Source: Vicinamibacterales bacterium
Lineage (GTDB): Bacteria; Acidobacteriota; Vicinamibacteria; Vicinamibacterales; UBA8438
Assembly: GCA_958296065.1 (NCBI GenBank)
Contig: CATQHX010000001.1
Location: 20,295-84,294, forward strand
Reading direction: 5' to 3'
Length of the DNA stretch: 64,000 nucleotides
The first letter of the stretch is position 1. Each line of letters opens with the position of its first letter. Positions 24,457 to 33,736 of this stretch are shown here, piece by piece. The notes below the pieces were generated by a model. The model was not told where the DNA came from, did not search any database, and saw only the letters and a list, made by a program, of their open reading frames with translations. A program made the position numbers and the translations under genes.

Positions 24457-24555
24457 CATGCGCCGGGGCCACGCCGTCGCGATTGTCTGTTCGTAGTGCG
24501 TCGCTTCCGGTTCACCGAACAGGATGGCCATGATCGCCGACGTGTCGATGATCAC
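24457..24555 (-). pseudogene. 5' fragment of a vapC (PIN-domain toxin) gene
   Basis: A GTG at 24553-24555 overlaps the stop of the antitoxin gene (GTGA). It starts VIIDTSAIMAILFGEPEATH, continues YEQTIATAWPRRMS, and matches the N-terminus of VapC toxins of the Rv0624 type, including the first PIN aspartate. Homology ends at the RRMS position, where the ATG of the AlbA_2 gene begins. The remaining roughly 95 residues with the other three acidic residues are missing. The toxin is therefore dead and its antitoxin orphaned. Confidence 0.75.
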
Positions 24556-24812
24556 TTCGGCAGTCCCTGTTCGTCATAGAGCAGGTCGCCGTGGTCGACG
24601 GCCGAAAGTCCTGATCCCATCAGCTTGGCACAGCGTTGTCCGATGGCGTGAAGCTCCCGGGCCAGCGCCTCCGTGTTGCGCAGGCGCTTCTCCCGCTCCA
24701 AGCGGTCCCGCAACGCGACGGTGGTCGCTCCGGTCATCGTCTCGCCGGTCAGCCGGGCGAGCTCGCCGGCCAGCCGACAGGTCTCCTCATTTTTGATGTT
24801 GAGGCTCATCAC
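24552..24812 (-). CDS. vapB: VapB-type antitoxin, orphaned
   Basis: This 86-residue protein of the PSK/VapB (Rv0623-like) family reads MSLNIKNEETCRLAGELARLTG, then TTVALRDRLEREKRLRNTEALARELHAIGQRCAKL and a short acidic tail DEQGLPK that would contact the toxin. It is a ribbon-helix-helix-type repressor and antitoxin. The gene is intact (ATG 24812 or 24809, with AGAGGATCC upstream), but its overlapping vapC partner is reduced to about 33 codons, so it has no cognate toxin here. Confidence 0.85.
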   Translation of the reverse strand: MMSLNIKNEETCRLAGELARLTGETMTGATTVALRDRLEREKRLRNTEALARELHAIGQRCAKLMGSGLSAVDHGDLLYDEQGLPK

Positions 24813-24845
24813 CAGGATCCTCTGGTAGAAAACCGTGACCTCATT

Positions 24846-25103
24846 CTACCGGAGTGCACCGCCGCCGGCGGCCAAACGAAGACCGTAGGCCATCTGCATG
24901 CCGAGCCACGTCTCGGGCGAAGATCCGAACGCCTTCGACAGCCGAATCGCCATCTCCACGGAGATACCGGCCCTTTCGTTGACGAGCTCGGACAACGCCT
25001 GGCGAGTCACGCCCAGGCCGGCCGCCGCCTCCGTCACCGAGAGGCCGAGCGGCACGAGACACTGGCGCCTGACGATGCCGCCCGGATGCGGGGGATTCTG
25101 CAT
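24846..25103 (-). CDS. higA: HigA-type XRE antitoxin / addiction-module regulator (no toxin partner)
   Basis: This 85-residue helix-turn-helix protein of the HigA (VapI) family starts MQNPPHPGGIVRRQCLVPLG. It continues LSVTEAAAGLGVTRQALSELVNERAGIS (the DNA-binding helices), then VEMAIRLSKAFGSSPETWLGMQMAYGL. ATG 25103 gives the normal family start. The frame is open further upstream but shows no homology. A higB (RelE-fold) toxin gene usually precedes higA. Here only about 30 bases separate it from queD and no toxin is seen, so it is an orphan. Confidence 0.85.
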   Translation of the reverse strand: MQNPPHPGGIVRRQCLVPLGLSVTEAAAGLGVTRQALSELVNERAGISVEMAIRLSKAFGSSPETWLGMQMAYGLRLAAGGGALR

Positions 25104-25134
25104 GGCCACGGTCCAACCGAAACGTGGATCGCCT

Positions 25135-25548
25135 TCATCCACCGCCGTCCGACTGGTAGGTCGCAAACGACGTCGGGGTTTCCCAGACCGTGACGCGAAC
25201 CACCGGGAACCCGTGATCGCGGGTCTTGTCGAAGATGAGGCGGGCGATGTGCTCGACGGTCGGGTTCTCGTCGCTGACGAACACCGGCTCGCCGAGCTCG
25301 CGCAATGGACCGATCAGCGGATCGTCGCGGTGGAGGATCATCTTGTGATCCAGTTCGCGGTCGATCCAGCCCTTGATGCTGCGCTTGATGTCGCTGAAGT
25401 CGCAGACCATGTGGCGATCGTCCAGCGACACGGTGCGTACCTCCACCTCGGCCACCGCGTTGTGCCCGTGGGGATGCTTGCAGACGCCGTCGTAGTTCAG
25501 CAGGCGGTGGCCGTAGCAGAAGTCGATGCGCTTGGTAACCGAGTACAT
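25135..25548 (-). CDS. queD: 6-carboxy-5,6,7,8-tetrahydropterin synthase (QueD/PTPS family)
   Basis: This 137-residue enzyme catalyses the second step from GTP toward 7-deazaguanine (queuosine precursor): dihydroneopterin triphosphate to 6-carboxytetrahydropterin. Zinc ligands are His14 (FCYGHRLLN) and His27/His29 (CKHPHGHN). Cys23 is the catalytic cysteine. DHKMIL and the C-terminal VTVWETPTSFATY fit the pterin-anchoring Glu region. The length is typical. queC is 1.0 kb away on the opposite strand. queE and folE are not in the window. Confidence 0.93.
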   Translation of the reverse strand: MYSVTKRIDFCYGHRLLNYDGVCKHPHGHNAVAEVEVRTVSLDDRHMVCDFSDIKRSIKGWIDRELDHKMILHRDDPLIGPLRELGEPVFVSDENPTVEHIARLIFDKTRDHGFPVVRVTVWETPTSFATYQSDGGG

Positions 25549-25574
25549 GGCGGCGTCTTCGTCGGGATTGATGT

Positions 25575-26141
25575 TCAGGGAAGCAGGTCGCCCGCCGCGA
25601 TAGTTGCAGCAGGACGGGCGAGCGGCGCGACGGTCTTCCCGGACCGCAGGACCGTGACGTCGCGGTAGTCGTCTCCGGACGGGTCGCGGTAGACCTCGAG
25701 GGCAGCGTCGGGAAGCGCGACGATCCAGTACTCCTGTATGCCGCAGCGCGCGTAGATGCGCCGCTTGACGGTCCTGTCACGGCGCAACGAGTCGTCCGCC
25801 ACCTCGACCACGAGGAACGCCGCCGACGGATGCGCGTCGCGGTAGTCCGCAATCTGCCCTTCCACCACCGCCAGGTCGGGTTCCGGTTCCGAATCGTCGG
25901 CAATAGCAAGCGGCAACTGGCACTGCACGATGCAGTCCTCGCCGAACACACGCGTCAGCGCGCGGTTGACCAGTCGGATGGCGGTGGCGTGCCGGCTGCC
26001 GTGCGGCGTCATCATGACCAGCTCCCCCTCGATCAGCTCGATCCGGTCCTCCGGGCCGAATACGCCCGCTTCGACCGCGCGGTCGTAGACGCCGCGGCTC
26101 CAGCGATAGGTCTCGGCGGCAGGATCGGACACGGGGGTCAC
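25575..26141 (-). CDS. Uma2-family (DUF820) putative endonuclease
   Basis: This 188-residue single-domain Uma2 protein contains YDRAVEAGVFGPEDRIELIE, GELVMMTPHGSRHATAI, EPEPDLAVVEG, the core strand AAFLVVEVADDSLRRDR, and KRRIYARCGIQEYWIVALPD, consistent with the PD-(D/E)XK catalytic core. Its role is unknown. It starts at GTG 26141, 15 bases after the stop of a small membrane protein gene. The start of queD lies 26 bases further on in the same direction. Confidence 0.88.
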   Translation of the reverse strand: MTPVSDPAAETYRWSRGVYDRAVEAGVFGPEDRIELIEGELVMMTPHGSRHATAIRLVNRALTRVFGEDCIVQCQLPLAIADDSEPEPDLAVVEGQIADYRDAHPSAAFLVVEVADDSLRRDRTVKRRIYARCGIQEYWIVALPDAALEVYRDPSGDDYRDVTVLRSGKTVAPLARPAATIAAGDLLP

Positions 26142-26156
26142 CGCAACGTCGGATCG

Positions 26157-26360
26157 TCAGACGCGGGACGGCAGGTCGAGGATGGCGGCGCGAAGCTCCC
26201 GCACATCGCGTTCGAGTGTGTCGAGCCGCGCCCCGAGATGCCTGGACAGTTCGGAGATCCGGGCCCCGAGCTGGATAAACACGAAGCCGAGCCCGCCTAC
26301 AGCGGCCACGATGATGCTGACGCAGATCGCAGCGACGGCAAGCCAGTGCTCCGGCGTCAC
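26157..26360 (-). CDS. Small membrane-anchored coiled-coil protein
   Basis: This 67-residue protein has one N-terminal transmembrane segment (WLAVAAICVSIIVAAVGGLGFVFIQLG) followed by an amphipathic heptad helix (ISELSRHLGARLDTLERDVRELRAAI). Proteins of this design are often found next to Uma2 genes or are structural small proteins. No function can be given. It starts at GTG 26360. Confidence 0.55.
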   Translation of the reverse strand: MTPEHWLAVAAICVSIIVAAVGGLGFVFIQLGARISELSRHLGARLDTLERDVRELRAAILDLPSRV

Positions 26361-26574
26361 CGCTTCAGCATACCATCGGCGGCCAGGTTGCTCGACGGGC
26401 CCGAACGGACCCGGTCAACCGCCCGCCGCGGGACGATTGCCACCGCAGAGCTGGTTCGTCCGCGCCGGGCGCATGCCGGGCTGCCGGTACGCTCGATGGG
26501 TGCGACCGGTTCTGTGGTCGAGCTTGCGGTCCTGGCCCGCCTCCGCGCCCGCCAGACTGGTAGGATTCCAGCGG

Positions 26575-27348
26575 ATGCCGAACGACCTCTGGCGGCCCGA
26601 GCGCAGCGAGTCGGCGGCGCGAGGAGCGGCAGGCGCGGCGATCTCCCACACCGCGGTGCTCTTCTCGGCCGGCCTGGACAGCGCGGTGCTGCTGGCGAGC
26701 GAGCTGCAGGCGGCGACCGAGGCCGACGGACACGCGGCGCACGTGCGGCCGGTCTACGTGCGGAGCGGCCTCGCGTGGGAGACGGAAGAATGCCGGCTGG
26801 CGGAACGCCTGATCGCGGCGCCGCCGTTCGCCGGACGCGTCGCCCCGCTCGCAACCCTGGATTGCCCCGTGACGGACACCTACCGGCCGAGCCATTGGGC
26901 CCTGGCCGGCACGCCGCCGGCCTACGCGACGGCGGACGAAGAGGTCTATCTGGTCGGCCGCAACGTGCTGTTGCTGGCCAAGGTCGCCACCTGGTGCGCC
27001 GTCAACCGCATCGGCCGCATCGCCCTCGGTCCGCTCGCGGGCAACCCGTTTCCCGATGCGACGCCCGCGTTCTTCGCGGCGATGCAGCAGGCCCTGTCGC
27101 AGGGGCTGGATCACGATCTGGAGATCGTCACGCCGTTCCGGGACCTGTCGAAGGCCGCGGTAATCGCCCGCGGACGCGCACTCGGGGTGCCGTTCGAGCT
27201 GACGCTGTCGTGCATGAATCCGGTGGACGTCCGGCACTGCGGACGCTGCAGCAAGTGCCGCGAGCGGCTGGAAGCATTCGAGGCGGCGGGCGCGGAGGAC
27301 CCGGCGTCCTACGCCTTCAGGCCGGCCGACGTGGCAACCGGGGTCTGA
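26575..27348 (+). CDS. queC: 7-cyano-7-deazaguanine synthase-like protein (QueC/ExsB family)
   Basis: This 257-residue PP-loop ATPase of the QueC type converts 7-carboxy-7-deazaguanine to preQ0 using ATP and ammonia. The PP-loop is SAGLDSAVLL at residues 31-40 (canonical S-G-G-x-D-S, with Ala in place of the first Gly). VYLVGRNVLLLAKVATWCA and ALGPLAGNPFPDATPAFF follow. Four C-terminal cysteines (213, 222, 225, 228) form the zinc site SCMNPVDVRHCGRCSKCRER. The ATG at 26575 is chosen because upstream sequence lacks similarity. Divergence from classical QueC leaves room for a related PP-loop function. Confidence 0.82.
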   Translation: MPNDLWRPERSESAARGAAGAAISHTAVLFSAGLDSAVLLASELQAATEADGHAAHVRPVYVRSGLAWETEECRLAERLIAAPPFAGRVAPLATLDCPVTDTYRPSHWALAGTPPAYATADEEVYLVGRNVLLLAKVATWCAVNRIGRIALGPLAGNPFPDATPAFFAAMQQALSQGLDHDLEIVTPFRDLSKAAVIARGRALGVPFELTLSCMNPVDVRHCGRCSKCRERLEAFEAAGAEDPASYAFRPADVATGV

Positions 27349-27426
27349 TGGCCGCGGCGGCCGCGCGGAAGAACTCCCGGGAGCCGCCGTGGAACGGCGA
27401 CACCGGCCTCCCGAATCGTCAGGTCG

Positions 27427-28554
27427 TCACGAACCGGCGCCGCCGGCGCGGGCCTCCCGCGCCTGCCGCTCGAGCGCCTCGGCCAGCGCGGCGCGCCGGT
27501 GCAGCAGCTCCTTGCGCTCGCGCCGGCCCCGCTCGGAGCCTACGGCGTACTCGCAGAACAGCGGGAACGCGATGGTCGAGTCGGCGTAGACGACGACGGT
27601 GTCCGGCAGCACGCCCGGATTGACCTTGCCCCAGCTCACCGCCTCGGCCGGGGTGGCACCCGACAGCCCGCCCCAGACCACCTGGTCGGTGGTGATCTGG
27701 ATGAAGTAGTCGTTGCCCCCTTTCGGGATCCCGTACACCTCCCACAGCGTCGGCTGGCCCTGCAGGTAGAAGTTCTTCGGCGAGCCGCCGCCCAGGATCA
27801 CGCAGCCGTTCTTCTCGGCGGCGAGAATGATCGCGCACACCTCGTTGACGTCCCGGCTCGGATCGACGATCAGGCCGCTCCTTTCCATGAGCCGGTGCCA
27901 GGCGACGTTCATGCCGATGGAGCTGTCTCCCGGCGACGACGTGTAGATGGGCACGCCTGTCGCCGCCGCCTTGGCGACCACCGAGTACTCCTCGCACTCG
28001 GTGCGCCGCTCGAGCAGGTCCCTCCCGAGCCGGTAGTGCAGCTCGGCGCTCGAAATCGGACCGTCGAGCGCGGAGCGGACGAGGAAATCGCGGATGTACG
28101 CATCGGTTTCCAGCAGCACGGTAGCGGGGAACAGCACGTCGTAGATACGAATGACGCCGTCCTCGTACAGCTCGACGTCGTCGAGGAACGGCGAGCCGCG
28201 GTGCAGGGTGAAGTTCAGGGCGTAGTGCAGGTCGTGGTAGAGGTTCGCGCCGGTGCTGATCACGAAGTCGACGAGACCGCGGTCGAGCAGCTCGATGACG
28301 CAGCCGCCGAGTCCCGCCGGGGTCAGCGCGCCCGCCATCGTCAGGCCGACGGTGGTGTCGTGCGCCGGATCCAGCATCCGATCGGTGAATACGTGGCACG
28401 CCTCCGACAGGCGCCCCGCGTTGAACGCCTGGAACCCCTCCTCTATCAGCATGCGCACGCCGGCGTCGCCGCGCGGGCGGTAGTAACGGATCGGTTTGCC
28501 GCGAAGGTGTCGGGCGGCAGGGGTGTCGGTGGTTCCGGGTGAGCGGTGCGGCAC
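27427..28554 (-). CDS. Deoxyhypusine synthase-family protein
   Basis: This 375-residue NAD-dependent enzyme is homologous to deoxyhypusine synthase. It shows VGLTMAGALTPAGLGGCVIEL, VDFVISTGANLYHDLHYAL, VPIYTSSPGDSSIGMNVAW, VILGGGSPKNFYLQ and the catalytic-lysine motif EAVSWGKVNPG (Lys310), which in eukaryotes forms the imine with the aminobutyl group. Bacteria lack the eIF5A substrate. Some bacterial homologues make homospermidine or act on other amines, so this probably transfers an aminobutyl group from spermidine or putrescine to another amine. It starts at GTG 28554. No polyamine genes are adjacent. Confidence 0.87.
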   Translation of the reverse strand: MPHRSPGTTDTPAARHLRGKPIRYYRPRGDAGVRMLIEEGFQAFNAGRLSEACHVFTDRMLDPAHDTTVGLTMAGALTPAGLGGCVIELLDRGLVDFVISTGANLYHDLHYALNFTLHRGSPFLDDVELYEDGVIRIYDVLFPATVLLETDAYIRDFLVRSALDGPISSAELHYRLGRDLLERRTECEEYSVVAKAAATGVPIYTSSPGDSSIGMNVAWHRLMERSGLIVDPSRDVNEVCAIILAAEKNGCVILGGGSPKNFYLQGQPTLWEVYGIPKGGNDYFIQITTDQVVWGGLSGATPAEAVSWGKVNPGVLPDTVVVYADSTIAFPLFCEYAVGSERGRRERKELLHRRAALAEALERQAREARAGGAGS

Positions 28555-28643
28555 GTCGCGGAAATCCTAGCCCGAAAACCGTCGCCTGCGGCTCCGGTCT
28601 CCGCCAGACCGCGCCTGCCGCGACGTGGCAGGCGCCCGGCGGC

Positions 28644-29003
28644 TCATTCCACCCAGTCCGGCCGCCGGCCGCCGAGGGCGACCAGGATGAGTGCCGAGCC
28701 GGTCGCCCCGGCCAAGAGGCCCGCGCCGTCCGAGACCCAGCTTTCCCAGGAAGCGTCTATCGCCGCGAGCCAGACCGCCGCGCCGACGCACGCGAGACCG
28801 GCGACAAGGGCCGCGGGCCGATTGAAGGCGAGCCGCAGCAACGCGCCGCGCAGCCGGCGGATCAGTGACCGCACAGCGTGACGCGCGCCGTCGACCGTCC
28901 GGCGGCCACCGGCATGGGATGCAGGTTGTCGGCGTGTGGCATCCGGCGCCTCGTCAAGCAGGAACGTCGCGCCGTCACATGCCGGTGGCGTGGTACCCGC
29001 CAT
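28644..29003 (-). CDS. Small two-TM membrane protein
   Basis: This 119-residue protein is not recognised. A charged N-terminal half (residues 1-60, rich in Arg) is followed by two hydrophobic segments (PAALVAGLACVGAAVWLAAI and GAGLLAGATGSALILVALGG) and a short tail RRPDWVE. The ATG at 29003 overlaps the 3' end of fabI by 29 bases, so it is probably cotranscribed with it. Start choice is uncertain. Confidence 0.5.
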   Translation of the reverse strand: MAGTTPPACDGATFLLDEAPDATRRQPASHAGGRRTVDGARHAVRSLIRRLRGALLRLAFNRPAALVAGLACVGAAVWLAAIDASWESWVSDGAGLLAGATGSALILVALGGRRPDWVE

Positions 29004-29751
29004 CGACCATCAGCACTTCGCCGGTGACGCCGCGCCCGCCCGGTCCGAGCAGGAAACGGGCGGCGGCGGCCACCTCGTCCGCATCGACGGTGCGGCCGAG
29101 CGGCGCACTCTCCCGGTAGTGCTGAAGGATGCGGCTGAACTCGGGGATCCCGGACGCGGCCAGCGTCTTTATCGGTCCGGCGGAGATGGCGTTGACACGA
29201 ACGCCGCGGGAACCCAGATCGCTCGCCAGATAGCGCACCGTCGCCTCGAGCGCGGCCTTGGCTACACCCATGACGTTGTAGTGCGGAAACACGCGCTCGC
29301 TGCCGAGGTAGGTGAGCGTCAGGACGCTGCCGCCGCCGCGGCGCTCCATGAGCGGCGCCGCCCCGCGGGCCAGCGCGACGAGCGAGTAGGCGCTGATGTC
29401 GAGGGACTGCGCGAAGTCCGCCCGGCTGGTCTCGAGAAACGGCGCCGAGATCGCGTCTCGCGAGGCGAACGCCACCGCGTGCACCAGGAAGTCGAGCCCG
29501 CCGTGGACCTCGTCGACCTGCCGGTACAGCTCCTCGATGGCCGCATCGTCCGTCACGTCGCACGCCACGAGCTGCGGCGAAGTGGTGAGGGTGTCGGCGA
29601 GCTTGCGGGCGTTGGACTCGAACCGCTCCGTTGCGTAGCTGAGGGTCAGCCGGGCGCCCGCCTCGTCCGCAGCCCGCGCAATCGCCCAGGCCAGTGAGCG
29701 CTTGTTGGCAACGCCGACGATCAGACCGTTCTTTCCGGCGAGATCACTCAT
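28975..29751 (-). CDS. fabI: Enoyl-[acyl-carrier-protein] reductase (NADH)
   Basis: This 258-residue short-chain dehydrogenase of the FabI class performs the last reduction of each fatty-acid elongation cycle. Its divergent SDR nucleotide motif (GLIVGVANKRSLAWAIARA) is typical of FabI. LDFLVHAVAFASRDA and the Tyr-x6-Lys active site in HYNVMGVAKAALEATVRYLA follow, and NAISAGPIKTLAASGI is the substrate loop. The length is normal. It is the target of triclosan-type inhibitors in other bacteria. It lies 9 bases downstream of a basic unknown protein gene. Confidence 0.95.
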   Translation of the reverse strand: MSDLAGKNGLIVGVANKRSLAWAIARAADEAGARLTLSYATERFESNARKLADTLTTSPQLVACDVTDDAAIEELYRQVDEVHGGLDFLVHAVAFASRDAISAPFLETSRADFAQSLDISAYSLVALARGAAPLMERRGGGSVLTLTYLGSERVFPHYNVMGVAKAALEATVRYLASDLGSRGVRVNAISAGPIKTLAASGIPEFSRILQHYRESAPLGRTVDADEVAAAARFLLGPGGRGVTGEVLMVDGGYHATGM

Positions 29752-29760
29752 GCCGCGTCA

Positions 29761-30180
29761 TCACCGGGACCGGCCTCGCCCGCGCCGGGACGATCGCGAC
29801 TTGGAACCCGGACGTGCCTCGCGCTGAGCCTGATTGCCGGAGGATCGATTGTTGCCGGGCGCACTGCCGGAGTACCGGCTATCGTTGGACGAACGGACCT
29901 GATCGCCGCGCCCGCGCCCCTGCTTCCTGTTGGCTGGCGGGGCATCCCGTCCGTCGCCGCCGGTCTGCTGATGCATCGTGAACACGGGCGGCTCGCGCGG
30001 CGGCGGCGGCGTGCCGGCCGGGTGCTGCAGCGTGGCCCGAATCAGGGGTCGGCGGACGGACCCTTCACGCTCGGCGTCTCGGGTATCGTCCGCGGCACCC
30101 GCAACCGGTTGTCTCATCACCTGCTCTTCGCGCGAACCGTTGTCCACAGTGTCGCCCTCGCGGACCTGCCGCTGCCCCAT
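29761..30180 (-). CDS. Low-complexity basic hypothetical protein
   Basis: This 139-residue protein is not recognised. It is rich in Arg, Ser, Gly, Asn and Pro and probably disordered. Its tail (SKSRSSRRGRGRSR) looks able to bind nucleic acid. ATG 30180 is chosen because GGGGGAACC precedes it. The stop is 9 bases before the fabI start, which suggests a shared transcript. In this GC-rich genome an open frame of this length and composition could also be spurious. Confidence 0.42.
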   Translation of the reverse strand: MGQRQVREGDTVDNGSREEQVMRQPVAGAADDTRDAEREGSVRRPLIRATLQHPAGTPPPPREPPVFTMHQQTGGDGRDAPPANRKQGRGRGDQVRSSNDSRYSGSAPGNNRSSGNQAQREARPGSKSRSSRRGRGRSR

Positions 30181-30311
30181 CTGGTTCCCCCGAGCAATCA
30201 GAACGCCGTTAGAAAGGCGGGACCGAAAAAAAGCCGGCGCGCAGGACGCCGAGTCTAGCAGAGCCGACAAACGCGAGCAAACCGCACTCCGCCCCTCCGC
30301 CGATCGCAGGC

Positions 30312-31702
<1,391 letters not shown>

Positions 31703-31706
<4 letters not shown>

Positions 31707-32935
31707 GCCGTTGAAGGACCTGCCGCCTCGGCGGCCCCCACGGCGGCCGCGCGTCGCTTGCTCGCCGCGTTGGCTACCGGCAGACCCCAGATCTCGATGA
31801 AGCCCTCGGCCGCCTCGTGGTCGAATCTGTCGCCCTCGTCGTAGGTCGCCAGCGCCGTATCGTACAGAGACGCGGGAGACTTGCGACCCACCACCCGGCA
31901 GTCTCCCTTCGACAGCTTCACCCGCACGGTGCCGGTGACATGCTGCTGCACGTTGGCGACGAACGCGTCGAGGGCCTCGCGGGTCGGCGAGAACCAGAGC
32001 CCGTCGTAGACGAGATCTGCGTAGGTGCGCGACAGGCCGACCTTGAGCCGTTCGAGGTCGCGCGGAATGACCAGCGCCTCGAGCTCGCGGTGTGCCGCAT
32101 GCAGCACGGTCGCCGCAGGCGCCTCGTAGATTTCCCGCGACTTGATGCCGACCAGGCGGTTCTCGACCATGTCGATCCGCCCGACGCCGTGCGCGCCGGA
32201 GATCGTCTCGAGCGAGTTGATCAGCTCGGTCAGCGGCATCGCCACGCCATTGACCTTGATCGGAACACCGCGCTCGAACTCGACCTCTACGTAGGCCGGT
32301 GCGTCCGGAGCACCGGCCGGCGACTTCGTCAGCGTGTAGATCTCCTCGGGAGGCTCCCGCCACGGGTCTTCCAGCACGCCGCACTCGATCGACTTGCCCC
32401 ACAGGTTCGAGTCCGTGCTGTAGGGGTTGTCGACGGAGGCGGGAACGGGAATGCCGTGCTCGCGCGCATAAGCGATTTCCTCGGGGCGGGTCATGCCCCA
32501 GACGCGCGCCGGGGCGACCACCTTGAGAGCCGGATTCAGGGCGCGCGCCGACACGTCCATGCGCACCTGGTCGTTGCCCTTGCCGGTGCACCCGTGTGCG
32601 ATCATGCCCGCGTCTTCCATCTCCGCGATCTCGACCAGCTTCTTCGCGATCAGCGGGCGTCCGAGCGCGGTGGCGAGAGGGTACTTGCCCTCGTAGATGG
32701 CCCCGGCCTGGAGCGCCGGCAGGATGTACTCCTGCGCGAACTCCTCGCGTGCGTCGACCACATGGGCGCGCACCGCGCCTACCGCCAGGGCCCGCTCGCG
32801 CACGTCGTCGAGCTCCTTGCCCTGGCCCAGGTCGATGGTGGCCGCCACGATCTCGGCCTCGTAGCGGTCGGCGAGCCACTTGACCGCCACCGAGGTATCC
32901 AACCCGCCCGAGTACGCCAACACGATCCGTTCCAT
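31703..32935 (-). CDS. argG: Argininosuccinate synthase
   Basis: This 410-residue enzyme condenses citrulline and aspartate using ATP. It has the P-loop-like AYSGGLDTSVAVKWLADRY (SGGLDTS at residues 9-15), HGCTGKGNDQVRMDVSARAL, DNPYSTDSNLWGKSIECGVLED, and the citrulline/aspartate loop VGIKSREIYEAPAA. A Shine-Dalgarno (GAGGAGAG) precedes ATG 32935. It is the first gene of argG-argH. Upstream on the same strand lie a 217-base gap with repeat copy 1 and then argR. Confidence 0.97.
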
Positions 32936-33045
32936 AGCCCTGCTCTCCTCAGTCCCTGGAAACCAGCCCGGAAGCTGTCACCTGCGGCTCCGATTGCCAC
33001 CCTGCCGGGCCTGCCCGGGCCCGCGCCACTCTGCGGCACGGATTC

Positions 33046-33156
33046 CTGGCGCCCCGAAACGCCTCGCTGGCTCGGCGTTTCGGCCCATGCCCCCCCGCTC
33101 CATGACCCTGCGCCGCGGCACTTCGCTGCGCTGCGTTGTGCGGCGCAAGCTCCTAG
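33046..33156 (-). repeat. Dispersed two-hairpin intergenic repeat, copy 1 (3' of argR)
   Basis: Related sequences occur at 53212-53309 and 58152-58259. Shared blocks on the plus strand are GCGCCCCGAAACGCC, CATGACC, GCACTTCGCT, CGCTGCGTT and GCGCAAGCTCCTAG. Two inverted repeats are perfect here: CCGAAACGCC/GGCGTTTCGG (10 bp) and TGCGCCGC/GCGGCGCA (8 bp). The conserved CTAG end contains the argR stop codon (TAG at 33153-33155 on the minus strand), so the element begins exactly where argR translation ends. Confidence 0.85.
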
Positions 33157-33629
33157 CTCCGGCGTGGATACGCGCGGTCGTCCATGGCCCAGCCTTCGAA
33201 CAACCGTGTCACCTCCCGACCGGCCCTCGCGTGACGGGTGATCACCAGGATGGTGTCGTCGCCGGCCACGGTACCGACCACCTCCGGAAGATCCGCGTTG
33301 TCGATCGCCAGCGCCAGCGGCTGCGCCAGCCCCGGATCGGTGCGCAACACCAACAACTGCTGCACGAGATCCACGCGGCGCAGGTACTCGACAATTGCCC
33401 GGCGCAGCGCCGCATCGGCCAGCCCACGAGCACCCTCCGTAACCCCGGGTCGTTCGTAGGCGCCGTCACTCGCGCGCTTGACGAGCTGCAACTCCTTGAT
33501 GTCACGCGAGATCGTAGCTTGCGTGGCATGAAAACCGCGCTTGCGAAGCTGCCGTCCGAGCGCATCCTGACTGCAGATGGCCTCACGCGACACGAGATCG
33601 AGGATGGCCGACTGTCGGTACCGCTTCAT
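33153..33629 (-). CDS. argR: Arginine repressor ArgR
   Basis: This 158-residue arginine-responsive repressor has an N-terminal winged helix (MKRYRQSAILDLVSREAI, QDALGRQLRKRGFHATQATISRDIKELQLVKR) and a C-terminal hexamerisation and arginine-binding domain with LPEVVGTVAGDDTILVITRH, which carries the GT-x-A-G-D-D motif. ATG 33629 is chosen as the usual family start. An in-frame ATG 30 bases upstream lies in the promoter and operator region. It is divergent from argC, and paired ARG-box-like sites cover both promoters. Its stop codon is part of the dispersed repeat. Confidence 0.92.
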   Translation of the reverse strand: MKRYRQSAILDLVSREAICSQDALGRQLRKRGFHATQATISRDIKELQLVKRASDGAYERPGVTEGARGLADAALRRAIVEYLRRVDLVQQLLVLRTDPGLAQPLALAIDNADLPEVVGTVAGDDTILVITRHARAGREVTRLFEGWAMDDRAYPRRS

Positions 33630-33679
33630 AAATATGCACGCAGGCGAATCAGTATACATTGCGGGGAATCCCCTCGCAA
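33625..33679 (-). promoter_or_regulatory. argR promoter with paired ARG-box-like operators
   Basis: On the minus strand TTGCGA (33674-33679), 17 bases and TATACT (33651-33656) form a sigma70 promoter. Two imperfect ARG-box cores, TGTATACTGATTCG (33644-33657) and TGCATATTTATGAA (33625-33638), are centred 19 bases apart. The first overlaps the -10 and the second the argR start codon. This suggests autorepression. The match to the TGAAT-N4-ATTCA consensus is partial. Confidence 0.5.
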
Positions 33680-33736
33680 AGCACTTCTCTTCGCCCGTGG
33701 CAGGCGTGCTGACGGCGTCCACAGTGATTTCTCCGG

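Noticed and set aside
25549..25574. preQ1 riboswitch before queD
   Set aside because: Only 26 bases separate queD from the upstream Uma2 gene on the same strand, too little for the aptamer plus expression platform, and no aptamer-like sequence was seen.
26361..26574. Possible small gene in the divergent gap before queC
   Set aside because: Open frames here are extensions of neighbouring frames without starts or motifs. The region looks like a promoter spacer with no clear consensus boxes.
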